Assembly: GCA_019973155.2 (NCBI GenBank)
Contig: BPQB01000001.1
Location: 682,001 to 746,000 of the forward strand
Source: Phanerochaete sordida
Lineage: Eukaryota > Basidiomycota > Agaricomycetes > Polyporales > Phanerochaetaceae
Direction: 5' to 3'
DNA length: 64,000 bases
A program made the translations under genes and the position numbers. The notes under the pieces were generated by a model, which saw nothing but the letters and a program-made list of their open reading frames with translations, did no database searches and was not told the DNA's origin. Shown here one piece after another: positions 34,958 through 47,090 of the stretch. Numbering within the stretch: position 1 is the stretch's first letter; each line of letters begins with the position of its first letter.

Positions 34958-37622
34958 ATGACTGTCTTTGCCCCCCTCCTCGACGGCCAGGTCGATGAGG
35001 CCCTGCTGGTCGTCCTGCAAAGGATTGGCCCCGTCATCGTCCCCGCCCTCAGCTCACAACAAATTTCCGGAGATGTCCCGCGCTACATTCTCCTTGACCA
35101 TGACACCTCGCTCAACCTCGATGAAGTTATCCAGAAACTGGACCAAGGCGCAGAGAAAGTCATTGTGCCCCTCGCGTGGGCGAAGGAGGTCGTTGGCGTC
35201 GTGCCCGCGAGCCGCGTCCTCCTCCTGCTCGACGCGAGCAGCGTGAGCGCGGTCTCGGAGACGGTCCGCAACGGCGTGTCGGGCGTGCTCCTCAAGTCCC
35301 CCGCCCTCGACGCGGACTTCATCACGTCCATGTCGCGCTTCTTCAAGGGCCAGGACATCCACGTCCTTCCTACCGACCCTGGCGCGCCGCTCACGCCCGC
35401 CAAGATTCGCGAGCTTAGGCAGGCCGGCGCCATCCCTGTCATCCCTGCTTCGCAGCTCACCCTCGCCGAGGGTGCCGTCAGCCAGCTCAACGTCGGCGAT
35501 GCGTACACGGCGCCGCTCGTCTCGGACCGCCCCGACGGCCTATATCCGACCGTGGTCTCGGAGGGCGGCCGCTCGCTTGGCCTCGTCTACTCCTCGATAG
35601 CCTCAGTCAAGGAGAGCATCCTCACGGGCAAGGGCGTGTACCAGTCGCGCAAGCACGGGCTCTGGAGGAAGGGGGAGACGTCTGGTGCAGTGCAAGACGT
35701 TCGCTCCATCAAGGTCGACTGCGACCTCGACTCCCTCGAGTTCGAAGTTGTCCAGCACGGTGTCGGGTTCTGCCACCTGAACCGCGCTTCCTGCTTCGGC
35801 CACAATAAGGGACTTCCTCTGCTCGAACGCACCCTGCAATCGCGCCTCGCGGAGGCCCCCGAGGGTTCTTACACGCGCAGGCTATTCAACGACCCCGCTC
35901 TCCTTCGCGCGAAGATCATGGAAGAAGCGGACGAGCTGTGCAGAGCCGAAACGAAGGAGGAGGTCGCTTTCGAGGCGGCCGATCTTATCTACTTTGCACT
36001 CACCAAGTGCACAGCTGCCGGTGTCTCCATCGCAGATATCGAGCGTTCGCTCGACCAGAAGGCAAAGAAGGTTACTCGCAGACCCGGAAACGCCAAGCCT
36101 CAGTGGGTCAACGCCGAGGCGTCGTCGTCCAAAGTCAACGGCTCCGCGCCGCCTGCCGCCGCTGCGCCGAAACCCGACCAGGATGCGCCGATCCGCATGC
36201 GGACGTATACCCTCAGCGAGTGCTCCCCCGCGGAGCGAGCGAGGCTCCTCAAACGCCCCGTGCTCAACTCCGACGCCATGATCGCCAAGGTCCGGCCCAT
36301 CGTCGACGCAGTCCGCACGGGAGGCGACGCCGCACTCATGAAGCTCGTCGCGCAGTTCGACCGGTGCACGGTGCTCAAGGACACCCCGATCCTCCGTGCG
36401 CCCTTCCCCGAGCTGTCCGACACCGAACTCGACCCGGAGGTCCGCAAGGCCATCGATGTCGCCTACGCTAATGTCCGCACGTTCCACGCGGCGCAGGCGG
36501 AGACGACAGCCTTGAGGGTGGAGACCATGCCTGGCGTGGTCTGCAGCAGGTTCGCCCGCCCCATCGCTCGTGTCGGCCTCTACGTCCCGGGCGGCACGGC
36601 CATCCTTCCGTCGACGGCCCTCATGCTCGGAGTCCCCGCGCAGGTTGCCGGCTGCCAGGAAGTCGTGCTCGCGACGCCCCCGCGTGCGGACGGAAGCATC
36701 AGCCCAGAGGTCATGTACTGCGCAAAGCTCGTCGGCGCGAGCGCGATCCTCAGAGCCGGAGGGGCGCAGGCCGTCGCCGCGATGGCGTACGGCACGGAGA
36801 CGGTGCCCAAGGTCGACAAGATCTTCGGCCCCGGCAACCAGTGGGTCACCGCGGCGAAAATGCTGGTGCAGAACGACACCGACGCGCTCGTGTCGATCGA
36901 CATGCCAGCAGGCCCCTCCGAGGTTCTCGTAAGTGCCCCGCTGCCATGTCGCCCGCCGCGCGCTGAGGCTCATCTCCGGAACAGGTCATCGCCGACGAGA
37001 CGTGCAACCCCGCGTTCGTCGCGTCGGACCTGCTGTCGCAGGCCGAGCACGGCGTCGACTCGCAGGTCGTCCTCGTCGCCGTGAACCTGCCCGAGCACAC
37101 GATCTCCGCGATCGAGGCAGAGGTCGACGCGCAGGCACGTGCCCTGCCTCGTGTCGACATCATGCGCGAGTCGATCCCGAAGAGCATCATCGTCAAAACG
37201 ACGAGTGTGCAGGAGGCCTTTAGCTTCTCGAACGACTACGCCCCCGAGCACCTCATCCTGCACCTCGCGGACGCGCCGAGCACCGTCGCGCTGGTGCAGA
37301 ACGCCGGCAGCGTGTTCGTCGGGCCCTACTCACCGGAGAGGTATGTCCGCGCCCCTGCGCTGCAGCGGAGCTTTGATTCACGTCATCTTCTCGTAGTTGC
37401 GGCGACTACGCCTCGGGCACCAACCACACGCTCCCGACGAATGGCTATGCACGCCAATTCAGCGGCGTCAACACGCAGTCGTTCCAAAAACACATTACGT
37501 CGCAAGAGATTACGGCAAGCGGCCTGAAGAACGTTGGTCCTGTGGTGGCTACCCTTGCAGACTGTGAGGGTCTCGGAGCCCACGCAAACGCCGTTCGCAT
37601 CCGCCTTCGCACCCTGCAGTAG
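34958..37622 (+). CDS. HIS4: Trifunctional histidine biosynthesis protein (PRA-CH / PRA-PH / histidinol dehydrogenase)
   Basis: One 850-residue polypeptide for steps 2, 3 and 9-10 of histidine synthesis. Three exons: 34958..36928, 36985..37340, 37397..37622. An N-terminal region precedes the cyclohydrolase ([20 protein letters not shown]; metal-binding [20 protein letters not shown]). The pyrophosphohydrolase follows ([29 protein letters not shown] acidic helix; [12 protein letters not shown]). The C-terminal histidinol dehydrogenase shows [58 protein letters not shown] and [14 protein letters not shown] with zinc and catalytic residues. I prefer ATG 34958 ([10 protein letters not shown]) over the in-frame ATG at 34835, whose extension (Ser/Arg-rich) looks untranslated. 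All domains look intact. Confidence 0.97.
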
Positions 37623-37936
37623 AGTGTTTCAACGGACAAAAATCTGTAAAACATCTGTAGCAGTATTCCGAAAGATGTAGACTTGCTTTGCTTGATTACT
37701 AGGTACTGGGTGCAATTAGTCTGGTCTACGAAGCTACTGTCGATACAAACTTTGGTAACATGTCGACGGTCCTAATGTCTCTGTATGCAAGAATGCCACG
37801 CCCGACTGCGAAATCTAGCATGAAGATGGTAACAAAATCGGACGGCGGGGGTAACCGGAGGAGCAGGAAACGATGTCGACTAAACACCCAATCTGAAGGA
37901 GGGTTAGTTCTGGCAGGCAATAGCAAGAGGACCTAC
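37623..37936. other. Convergent 3' region, HIS4 / mitochondrial carrier
   Basis: 314 bp between stop codons, AT-richer than flanking genes, with no supported gene. Confidence 0.4.
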
Positions 37937-40365
37937 TCACTTCCGTTTACTGGACTCGTAAACGACATACGATATTGAAACAGCAGGAACGACCTAGAAT
38001 CCTGTATTAGCCGAGATGTGGGAGAGTAGTGCGAGGCGACTGACCTTCGCAAGTGTAGGTACGAGGCCGCGGTAGAAACCCCTCCAACCGTCTCGAGTAT
38101 ATGTCTGCTGCACGACGTCCCACATACCCGTGTACTTGTGCGGGTGGCCAGGCGAGCCAGACGCCTGTAGACGCGTCCGGACCAGGTTAAGCGGATACAC
38201 GCTCGAGGCACCTATGCTGCCCGATATGCTCCCGCACATGAGTAGCGCGAGGACACCCGGCTCCTCCTTTCCCGTTGACCGCAGGTATGCGAGTTTCAGG
38301 GCCTCGAAGGTGCTCATGTCGATGGCAGAGTAGCTTGTTTGAAACAGTCAGGGTCTGCTCCGAGCGAGATCGCATGAACTTACGGGAAGACGCCGATGAG
38401 GCCGATCTATCCACACGTCAGCACGCTAGTGCATTCTGAGCCGCATCCGAACTTACCGTCAGGCCTCTGTAGAACGCGCGAACACCGCCAAACTGGTAAA
38501 GCTGCTTGGCAGCTTCTCGCAGGGTCCGCTTCTCGCCGGTGTTGCTCATTAATTGGGTCTTGTGACGGCATGAGTTTCTGTGCATTGCGCATTGTACTAC
38601 GCTCACCTTCATGGTCTCGATGGGGTATATGCCTATAGGAGCCGTCTGGTCAGCTTTGCTGTGACCTCGGCAGTGCATTCACGTACTTAGTTGACTAGTA
38701 ATGCCTCCAATACCTCCAGACATGAATCTGCTGACACCGCTGATGTCGCGCGGATCCTCCACGTTGTCGACGTATTTTGCAAATAACCGTTTCTAAATTT
38801 GCAACCCAAAGGATTGCAGCAGGAGGGACACATAACAACGTGAACGCTCGAGGATTTAGCATGACCTGTGAGAACAAAAAGACTAACAGATGATTCGTAG
38901 GAAAAGAACTTTATGGCCGACTCTGGCAGGATCTTCACCACGGAGAGTCCGTTGCCGGTCCAGAACCCTCGTACGCCGCCCTCCGCGTATATTCGTCTGA
39001 CGGCACCTCCTATCGCATGCAAGCCGCGGATGGGAGCTTGCGGACTCAACGCGGTGCCTCCTAGATCTGGTGGCCGAGTGATCAGGAATATCTTAAGTCG
39101 ATCAAAGGGCGCTGTACACGTTCGCGATACTGCGCAACTTATCGTCAGTAACATGTCGGGAAGAATGGAGCCCAGGTGTGCCTACCAGCGCCAGCAACAC
39201 CACCTGCAAGTAGGAATTTGGCTGCTGTGGGTATGTGTAGCCAGTAATGGTGATCTTCGTCTTCCTCCTCATGGTAGAATTCGTCCTCGTCGGCCGTGAG
39301 ATCCTCCTCGAGGTCGTCGGTCTCGAAGTCGACTGGGATTGGAGGTGTGTCGGGTCCCTTGGTCGGTGATGGTGGTGGGTGCCTGTTCGACCCGGTAGAC
39401 ATGTCCTCGGCACTCAGAGTGACATCACCTGCAGGGTACGAAGGTAAGAGACAGCCACGCACGGCAGCGGACGGAGGCCGGACTTAGTACCTTCCATGTT
39501 TACGCGCGCAGCCCCTCTGCCGTCATCGCCCATGAACTTCTTAACTTTGTAGTACCGGAAGATTTCTGCCGTAGAAGCCTTTCTAGGCATTAACAGCAGG
39601 AAGTCGCGGAACTCCTGGAAGCTGATTGCATGTGAATGGGGCGACGAACAGAGTGTCGTCATAAACTCTGCGAGAGTCGTCGGCTGTAGCGTTATCCCTG
39701 CGATATGGTCGCACAGCCCGTTGAGGTGCCCTGATGCACGCGATACAGGGCGCAAGACGTACCAGCTTTCTGCAATGCGGACGCGAGTTCATCGGCATCG
39801 AGATGGCCATTGCCGTCCAGGTCCAGCTCGTCGTGGAAAATGCGCCACAGCTCTGGTAAGACGCGTCGGCAGAGGGGATTCCAGGCCGGGACACGGTCAG
39901 CTATCTGCGTTTGTATGGCAGAAACGAGGACGACGCACCGGCCTCTTTGGCGTCCGCGTATTTCGTAAACTCCTTCCACCCTATATTCCTGTGCAGGAAG
40001 CCCTCTCCCCTCAGGCGGTGGAAGAATTCGTCCTCGTACATCTCGTGCAGCCGCCGCGCGTTGTCCGCCGTAAGCGAGTCGTCGTCCCCCACGGCGAACT
40101 CCCGGGCCACAGCCTCGTCGTCCGGCTCGGCATGATTGATTTTGGGGTTCTTGGGGAACGTGTTCCACAACTGCCGCAGGCGGCGTTCGCGTGCCTCCTT
40201 GCCCTCGAGCTCGCGGAACTCGCAGAGGTTGTGTGGTACCGGATGATACGCGGGTGGGTCGTGGCGCAGGCGGGGGATCCATGGGCGGTGCTGTGCACCC
40301 TTGAGGCTGGCCTCGAAAATTTCACGTCGCGACGGACCTTGGCCTGCCGTCGACGTCGAAGCCAT
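37937..40365 (-). CDS. SAL1: Calcium-regulated mitochondrial carrier (SAL1 / SCaMC-like)
   Basis: Probably an ATP-Mg/phosphate-type carrier of the inner mitochondrial membrane. The start at 40365 gives MASTSTAGQGPSRREIFEAS. The N-terminal half has a canonical EF-hand (DLDGNGHLDADE) and a degenerate one (HAISFQEFRDFLLLMP). A very acidic linker follows (ETDDLEEDLTADEDEFYHEE). The carrier half has three Px(D/E)xx(K/R) repeats: PFDRLKIFL, YPIETMK and YPLNLVRTRL, with GGVAGAVSRT, GGIGGITSQ-like and GSISGSIGASSVYPLN helix starts. Exons end in VVPAVSISYVVYESSKRK, stop at 37937. Roughly a dozen exons. Calcium control is expected from the family, but only one EF-hand has all ligands. Confidence 0.93.
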
Positions 40366-40832
40366 GGGTGGTTGGGTGTGTCTGCGCGCAAAGAAGGGTC
40401 GGAGGGCCGCGTCGGAGCAACTGTTCTGGTGATAGTCTGTGAATGCGTGTGACTGGTCTTGTTTGTCAAGGCAAGCACATTATACGTGGTGGTATGGCAG
40501 CAGAAGTCGAGGAATGGCCCGCTTGGGGAGGGTGGGCAGCGGTACTTGGTGAAGATGCGCGTTGCACGTTCGCCGGGGTCAAGCCACTGACGTCCATCAC
40601 TGGCGCTTCCCTCTGGCAGTACTCTCTCCAATCGTGTCCAATGCGTTTGAACTCGTGTAAAAACAAAAATACATTGTAGACTACATGTAGCGTGTTACAT
40701 GGTAAGTATGTGCATGAGGTACAGTGACTACGAATACATCGTCCTCGGCGGCGGTATACAGTGTGAGCCGGAAGCGGGCCTGGAATGCGGCGAATAGACT
40801 CAGATGATGAAATAACATACACATAAATTAAT
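40366..40832. other. Promoter side of the carrier gene
   Basis: 467 bp between the carrier start and the next gene's stop, both minus strand. It contains a 10-bp palindrome CTACATGTAG near 40682 and T-rich runs. No gene seen. Confidence 0.4.
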
Positions 40833-42004
40833 TTAGTACTTGTGCGTCGTGGCAGCCAGGCAGAGACAACCGCGGAATGCATGCTTGACTCGTTGACAGA
40901 GGCCGCTGGGGCGCTGACCAACGAGTGTGTCAATTGACTTGCATTTTTCGTCAGCCCTCAGGACTGGAGAAGCGCCAGGCTTCAGGATGCTTGGTATACT
41001 GCTGGAATTGCGGAGGTTGCATGTTGATCGGACATCTTCGCGAGAGTCAACGACCGTGGCGTTGACAGACAGGTCGGTAGTCGATCCGGAAAACACAGGG
41101 AAGACAGCCACATGCCGCCTGGTTGTGTCGATGCTGTTTGTACCCAGTCCGCGAGGATACACCTAGGCATGGCGATGAATGATCAGCGTACGTAACACCA
41201 GGCGAGCATGGGAAACGTACGATGCAGTATGGTGCGTTATAGGCCCCATAGAGGCCGGTGGGGTCTTCACCACGTCGCGTTATATGAAAAGCAGGCAGTG
41301 GCGGTGGAGTCGACTGCTCTTTTATCTGCGCCTGGCGAAATGTCAAAAACGTAACAAGGTACAACTTTATGCAGATCACATACCGAGGGTAGAGATCGCG
41401 TTCGCGAGTGCGCAGACCTCACAGACGGCCGCTCTGAGGTCTCGAGCTTCATAGATCGGGTAGAACCAGCCAGCGTCGACCCGCAGTCTGACTGCAGATT
41501 TGCCTCAAGGCATGGTACCTAGTCGCCGACATGAATAGCTGCACGATCGGGTCCACAATCGGGACGTACCTTTGGCAACGCCTTTTCCACTCTCAACTTC
41601 GAAGAAGCAAGGTTTGCTCTCGTTTTAGTGACGCCATGGTTTGAGCTCGAGGCCTGCTCCAAGCTTGAGACCGATTCGGGGGTGGGGCTCCCAGGACGCT
41701 CGACGTCCAACGTTTCGTAACCCAGAGCCTTTTCGATATTCTCGCGCCAGTTCGCGGGAAGCTGAAACACGGCGTGAGCTCGGGCGTGAGCAACAACGGC
41801 GCAGCAGCCTACCGGAGGCTGTTCGTCGCCGCTCGTGAGGAGAGCCATGCGGCGCAGTGCGGATGTGTTGGCCAGCAACGAGGGCTTTTTCGGCGGGTCA
41901 GGGACGTACTGGGGCACGGGCTTTCGCCAGCCTTGGTGCCGCTTCCGCTCCGGACGCTCGTCTGAGAGGCTCGTAAGCGAGGATGTGCTGTCGTTGTTGA
42001 ACAT
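40833..42004 (-). CDS. Unrecognised protein, four to five exons
   Basis: I do not recognise the family. The start at 42004 gives MFNNDSTSSLTSLSDERPER, then HQGWRKPVPQYVPDPPKKPS, and a 51-bp-type intron leads to LPANWRENIEKALGYETLDV and a Ser/Glu-rich linker. The next exon reads LRVDAGWFYPIYEARDLRAA followed by VCEVCALANAISTL, containing a CxxC. Splicing continues AQIKEQSTPPPLPAFHITRR and GEDPTGLYGAYNAPYC. The final exon has GTNSIDTTRRHVAVFPVFSG and runs to THKY, stop at 40833. In-frame joins support a real gene. No signal peptide or membrane helix is seen. The N-terminal Pro-rich motif resembles disordered regulatory proteins; function unknown. Confidence 0.72.
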
Positions 42005-43182
42005 AGCAGCGGCGGGGAGGTTCCAGAGCTGGTGAGGTCTGAGGCGGGAGGGGAGCGATGTGGCGCAGTAGCAGTGCCCGGCAGAGGGCTGCCTATATGT
42101 ATGTCCTCTCCGGAGGGGGCGGACGGCGGGCTCGTGTTAAGATAAAGCAAGCGACGCAGCGGGGGGAGTGCTGATCAGTGTGGCAGTGTCTCCTGAGTCT
42201 GGGCAATGAGTCTACAGAGGGAAAGGGATCAGAGAAGGGCGGCTTCCCAGTCATGCGCCAGACCGGGCGCAGAACTCAGTGTATATTACCACATTTTCTG
42301 CTCAGCCTGCGAAGGAAGCCTGCATCAACGGAGGGCACGGCGCCAGCGCCGCAGGTCCTCCGGACCCTTTCCCCTCGAGGACGGGCACGGCCCGCCCGTG
42401 CCCCGACAGCCTGCGAAGTACGCCGGACATGAACGTCTGGGACGCTGGGACAGAGCTAGGATTGCGGCTCCGCGGTGACGGCAGGGCACGGCGGCAGGTT
42501 CAAACGGGCCAGTTGGGGCGCCGGACAGCTCCCTATGCTGCCTCGCGCAAAACATGCGTGCCAGGCAGGCGATCTCCTGCGCGTCCGGAAATGGTGCCTT
42601 CCCCATGTCGCTTGCCCTGAGGGGAACAGCCTGTTACAGCCGTCACACTGCCAAGGTTCAGCGACATGAGGCAAAGAGGGCGTGGGCAACGACCTGCAGT
42701 AAACGGACACGTACAAGATACGACCTCGCCGGACAACATCGCTCTGGCCAGGGTTCTCCCGTGTGCGGCGGTAGTACATGTATGCGTTACAGCATACCAT
42801 CGATGACATCTGTCTTAGCTCAGAGCTTGAGCTACGACCCGGTTGCATTTCCGTCCAGATGCTTGCAATATGCTTGCTCGTGGTTGGGGACAAGAGGCGT
42901 GACCGGCGCCTACGCTGGCCTGGACGCGATGAGGGCCGTCGTCGCGTGTCGCGTCGTGACTTACGCCCGAAAGCATTCATTCATTTTCGCAACGACAATC
43001 CTTGCGGCTGCGCGCAATTGAAGGAAATAGATCTTCAATAACATGTGCTACGGATCGAGGTATTCAAAACATGGTACAGGACTATACGGAGCAAGGAAAT
43101 CGAGTTGAGGAATATCCAGAAATCTGACGAACTGCTCAAGAGTGTGGGACAGTACATCGCGCACGCCGAGGAAGAGAAGGCG
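42005..43182. other. 1.2 kb gene-free region with GC-rich inverted repeats
   Basis: Between an unrecognised gene's start (42004) and the Argonaute stop (43183). Several ORFs of 60-175 codons lack domains or splice support. The part at 42300-42560 is GC-rich and contains repeated GGGCACGG words and a perfect hairpin (separate entry). Confidence 0.5.
42383..42403. repeat. Perfect 8-bp inverted repeat (hairpin) GGGCACGG / CCGTGCCC
   Basis: GGGCACGG at 42383-42390 pairs with CCGTGCCC at 42396-42403 around a 5-nt loop. Further direct copies of GGGCACGG lie at 42333-42340 and 42484-42491. A second short GC hairpin (CGGCGC..GCGCCG) lies at about 42339-42352. It could be a terminator-like or binding element, or chance in GC-rich DNA. 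Confidence 0.6.
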
Positions 43183-46100
43183 TTATGAGAAGTACATGTT
43201 GTACCCCATCGAAGAATGCAACGGACGGAAGTTGTCCCGGAACACCTGCAGCTGGGCCTCCGCGTCGGTCCCAGTGGCAGAGTTGGTCTCCGAGAGGTCG
43301 CCGATGTTCATCGAGGGGTCGTAGTGGTTTTTGGCACGGCTGCACACGATGTCCGCATCTGGGAAAATCTGTCAGTAGGAGCAGCAGACATCGCGCAAGC
43401 ATGCTCACAGTAGACGGGAGCGGGTATGGACACCGATCGGGTGCTGCGCGCGTAGACATGGCAAAGCGCAAAGCAGAGCGCCTGGAGCGAGTCGGGCCTA
43501 TATCGACGGGCATTGAGCGAGACGTGCGCACGCAGAAAATAAATACCTACGAGAACTTGCTGTCGTCGTACAGGACGTTGTAGTGTGCCGGGCGCGACGT
43601 GCCGAGCAAGCCGCCGTGGGACTGCAGGTAGAAGTCGAACTCAACCGGGTTCACGATGTCGCGGTCGACGACGGTGCCCGCTGGACAGTTTCCGCTCGAG
43701 TCGCCCTGGCCTTGAGCGGGGAAAAAGCGAACGTGGTGTCGCTTTCCAACGACAATGACGGTGATGAGGGGGTTCATGTTGAGGCTCGCGCACGCGTCTG
43801 TGATATGTAGTCAGCGACCGATGTGATGCAGACGCGAAATAGCTGCGCACCCTTGATGCGCGGAAGTTCTACGTGACGTAGCGTGAGTTGTCTATAGTGC
43901 GCGCACGGGTTCTTTAGACGTACCTTCTTTGAGGACTTGGTCGAACTGTCCTTCCGAGACGCCATCTAGGTACAATGTTAGGATGTATCTGACGGTGTAG
44001 TAAGATAGAGAGCATACCTCGGAAGAAGATGAGTCTCTTCGGGTTTGCATTTGCCTTACGCTCGACTTTCGTCCGGTAGTCCCGCCATTTTTCCAGCATT
44101 CCCTAAGGACCATAAGAATGTCAGCAGTGCACATCATTCACGGTTATGAATAAGCAGACTTTGGTCATGGCCTCAAGGTCAGCGATCATCTCCACGCGCC
44201 CAGTCTGAACGCGGCAGTCGGCGACGTATTTTGCCGTGTCCGAGTCGACATTGGCGACGAGAGACGCAAACGACGGCTTGCCTTCGGAGTGCGCCGCCGG
44301 GTGATTCACGTCGGCCTGGTACAGCAGTTTGTATCAGACAAGTTGATCCCGAATTGTAGGCAAGTACATACACCCATGACAATGGTCGGGTTGTGGGGAT
44401 CCGTAAGGATCGAGACCGAACGCGGTTCAGGTATCGTGTTGATGCCGCCGAGCTTGACGTTAATCCTGTCGAAAATGTCAGTATGGAGGCTCATAGAACC
44501 AGTGGCATGTGAGATACTTCAAGCAGACGTTGGCGAAGTACTGATGACTCGCTTGGAGACACTTGCTACTTTTCAGGCATTGTGTAGCGACGCCCTGCGT
44601 GACATCACCAAAGCTGGAAATCCGATGTGTTAGGCTTCCGGGGCCCTGCCGAAATGAGGTCAAGTGACGCACTGCTTAACGGCGACGTAGAGGTCCGTGG
44701 CGCCCTCGGGTAGGATGATAATCATGAGTTGCGGCCCCTTGCCGTGTTTCTTTACGCAGCCCATGCCAGCAGACCTAAGTTGCTATCCAAAAAGCAGTCA
44801 GCTTGCCGCAAAATAGACCATGGAGCAGGCGGCCTACATCTCTAACGTTGTCGCCAGTAGGCTGATCGCCCGCATACGAAATAAGTGGGTCGTCCTCGAG
44901 AACGGTGATGCCTGGAGGACGCCATAGATTAAGGAAGTGTCGAACGTGCGTGAATGGCGACCACTTACCGACAGCGGTACAGGCGAGACGAAGACTCTTG
45001 ATCACATCTCTCGCGTGGGGCTCGCCGAAGCGCTTGCGGCCTTCGTACACGACGATGACCCAGCGTTCGATAGTGACAGGTTTGTAGAACTTCTTATCTA
45101 TCATGTTCCACTTTCCGTCCCTTGGGGTCTTTCGGAAGTGTCATTAGAGTACGGTGTAAACTTGGAGGATACATATACATACGATATTCGCTTGCCTAGA
45201 TCCACGGCCGTACTGCAAAGTCGGCGCCTTGAGGATACGGGCATTGACTTGCAGCGCGCCGTGTGTGCCGTCTACGTGGAGTCCGAATTGCTACAAACCG
45301 AGATGTAAGACTGTCCGAAACCATTGGCACGCCGAACGTACCCTCACGTAATCTGATTGACCATATGCAAGTACCTGGAGTATTCAATGGTGTTTAGCTG
45401 GTATTCATCACATGCCGTCGAGCTACGCACTCCGAGTCCGGCCTGAATACTGGCCAGGCGATCCTGCGGCTTCTTCGTTGCAAATGCGAGCACGGCAGGC
45501 CGGCTCTCGGAGGGGACCTGCTTGCGCATAATCTGGCCTGGCGGTACAACACAGAGCTCGAGGGGGATCTTCGCTCCATTTCCAACCTGTGAATCTCCTT
45601 CAGCTAACTGATATCATGACAACTTAAAACAAAAATGCGTTACCTCGACACAGAGAACATCGGGGAAGCGCAGGGGCCGGTTGCAGGTGCGCTGAAAGTA
45701 GTCCGCGACGGTGACGCGGCGCGTACTGCCGTTCTCGAGCCGGAGCTCAAACTCCTCCCTGCTCGCGCCGTGGATTGTGAGGCGCCGCACCGCGCGAGGT
45801 GCGCGGCTTGTTTGGCCGTTACCGGAGGTGATGATCACCTTCGCGCCGCTGACAGCGCGGTTCAGCTTCAGGCGGTCGCGGTCGGACAGGCCGCGGGACG
45901 GCGCGAGCAAGTTGGCGTTGCTCTGCTGCGGCCGTCCGAGGATGTCGAAGCACAGCGAGATCAGCGGGCCTGGCTTGTACATCATGCCAGTGGAGATGTC
46001 GATGTTGATGAGCATGCGCCCGATCGCGGGGCGGATCGACTGGAAGTACCCGCGCCACAGGACGATCCCGCCGCCGATGTCGCGGTGCTCGATGTCCGTG

Positions 46101-47090
46101 AAGAATGAGCGCACGTTGAACGGGTACCTCAATGTCGGCTCGTGGCGGACGACGACATTCAGAGCCTATCATTCCGGACGGTGAGATGGTGGAATGAGAG
46201 GCGCCAATATGATCCGCAGACATACCGTGATCGCGGTCAGGACCTGATTGTCGAGCGATTGCTGGCCCATAAGGTAGCGTCTGAGGACCCTGCTCTCAGA
46301 AGTTTGAATCAGCTCCGTAGGACGGCAGCAATAGAAGGGACGCACTCGGGATTGATTTGAGCTACAAGCGTGAGTTTGACCTTGTAAGGCCTTTGTTCTC
46401 TTGCGAGGCTCCCTGGTGAGGGCGGCGTCCCCATTTGAACGTCAAACTGACATAAATTCTTGAATTTATGTAGGAGATCCATTCGAAATCACTCTCACCT
46501 GGGCAGATCCTTCTTCGAAAGGCAATTCACGAATACCGAACATATTTTTACGGCCGTCGTAAACACAGCGCGGTGTGAAGACTTCCGGTGCAGTCTCCTC
46601 CTGTAGCTTGCGGATAATCTCCATGTTTCTCGGGATTGGAAGGGTTTGCTCCGAAGGCGTCATAACTATGATAACGATTTCAATGATACATACTCGTCTT
46701 CGGGGTCAGATGACGTACCGACTACATGAGCATATGTCCGCAGAACGGTGGGGATACCAGGTGAGCGAGAGAACCGCCACAGTCAGAGCGGGACGCACCA
46801 TCGTAGTGAAAGATGATGTCTTGGGGAATGTCGACGGGGTAGTGATTGGTGTACACTTTGGAGAGGGTGCCTGCAGAACCGGGTGCGGGTCTGCGGACGC
46901 CTACGGACTGGACGTGAGCGGCGGGGACGGCAGCCGTGCTGGTGCTGCTCGTGGCAGAGATGGCAGGGCTGCCGCCTCTGCCCACCAACGCGGGGCCTCC
47001 CCGGCGAAGGGGCCCTGCGCCGCCGCCTACACCACCGCCACCTCCCCCAGCGCCGCCCCCACGGCCTCTTCCACGCCCGCGACCAGCCAT
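43183..47090 (-). CDS. AGO: Argonaute protein (QDE-2-like), RNA-silencing slicer
   Basis: This small-RNA-guided protein starts at 47090 with a Gly/Arg tail (MAGRGRGRGRGG), then an N domain (KVYTNHYPVDIPQDIIFHYD), and linker (FDILGRPQQSNANLLAPSRG). The PAZ domain includes FELRLENGSTRRVTVADYFQ, NRPLRFPDVLCVE and PLELCVVPPGQ. The MID domain has GPQLMIIILPEGATDLYVAV and VATQCL. The PIWI domain carries ADVNHP (first Asp, codon near 44310), FFRDGVSEGQFDQVL (second Asp, its codon split by an intron) and PAPVYYADIVCSRAKNHYDP (third Asp, codon 43351-43353). The third position is Asp rather than the His of animal and plant Agos. The end GYNMYFS is the typical YFA-like C-terminus, stop at 43183. Well over ten introns. 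All catalytic residues are present, so slicer activity is likely. Confidence 0.96.

Noticed and set aside
35882..36973. Minus-strand ORF of 363 codons inside HIS4
   Set aside because: It is antisense to the histidinol dehydrogenase and pyrophosphohydrolase domains and shows only His/Asp/Arg-rich filler; the plus strand has clear motifs.
42456..42980. Minus-strand ORF of 174 codons
   Set aside because: It covers GC-rich DNA with repeats, has no domains and no neighbours in frame.
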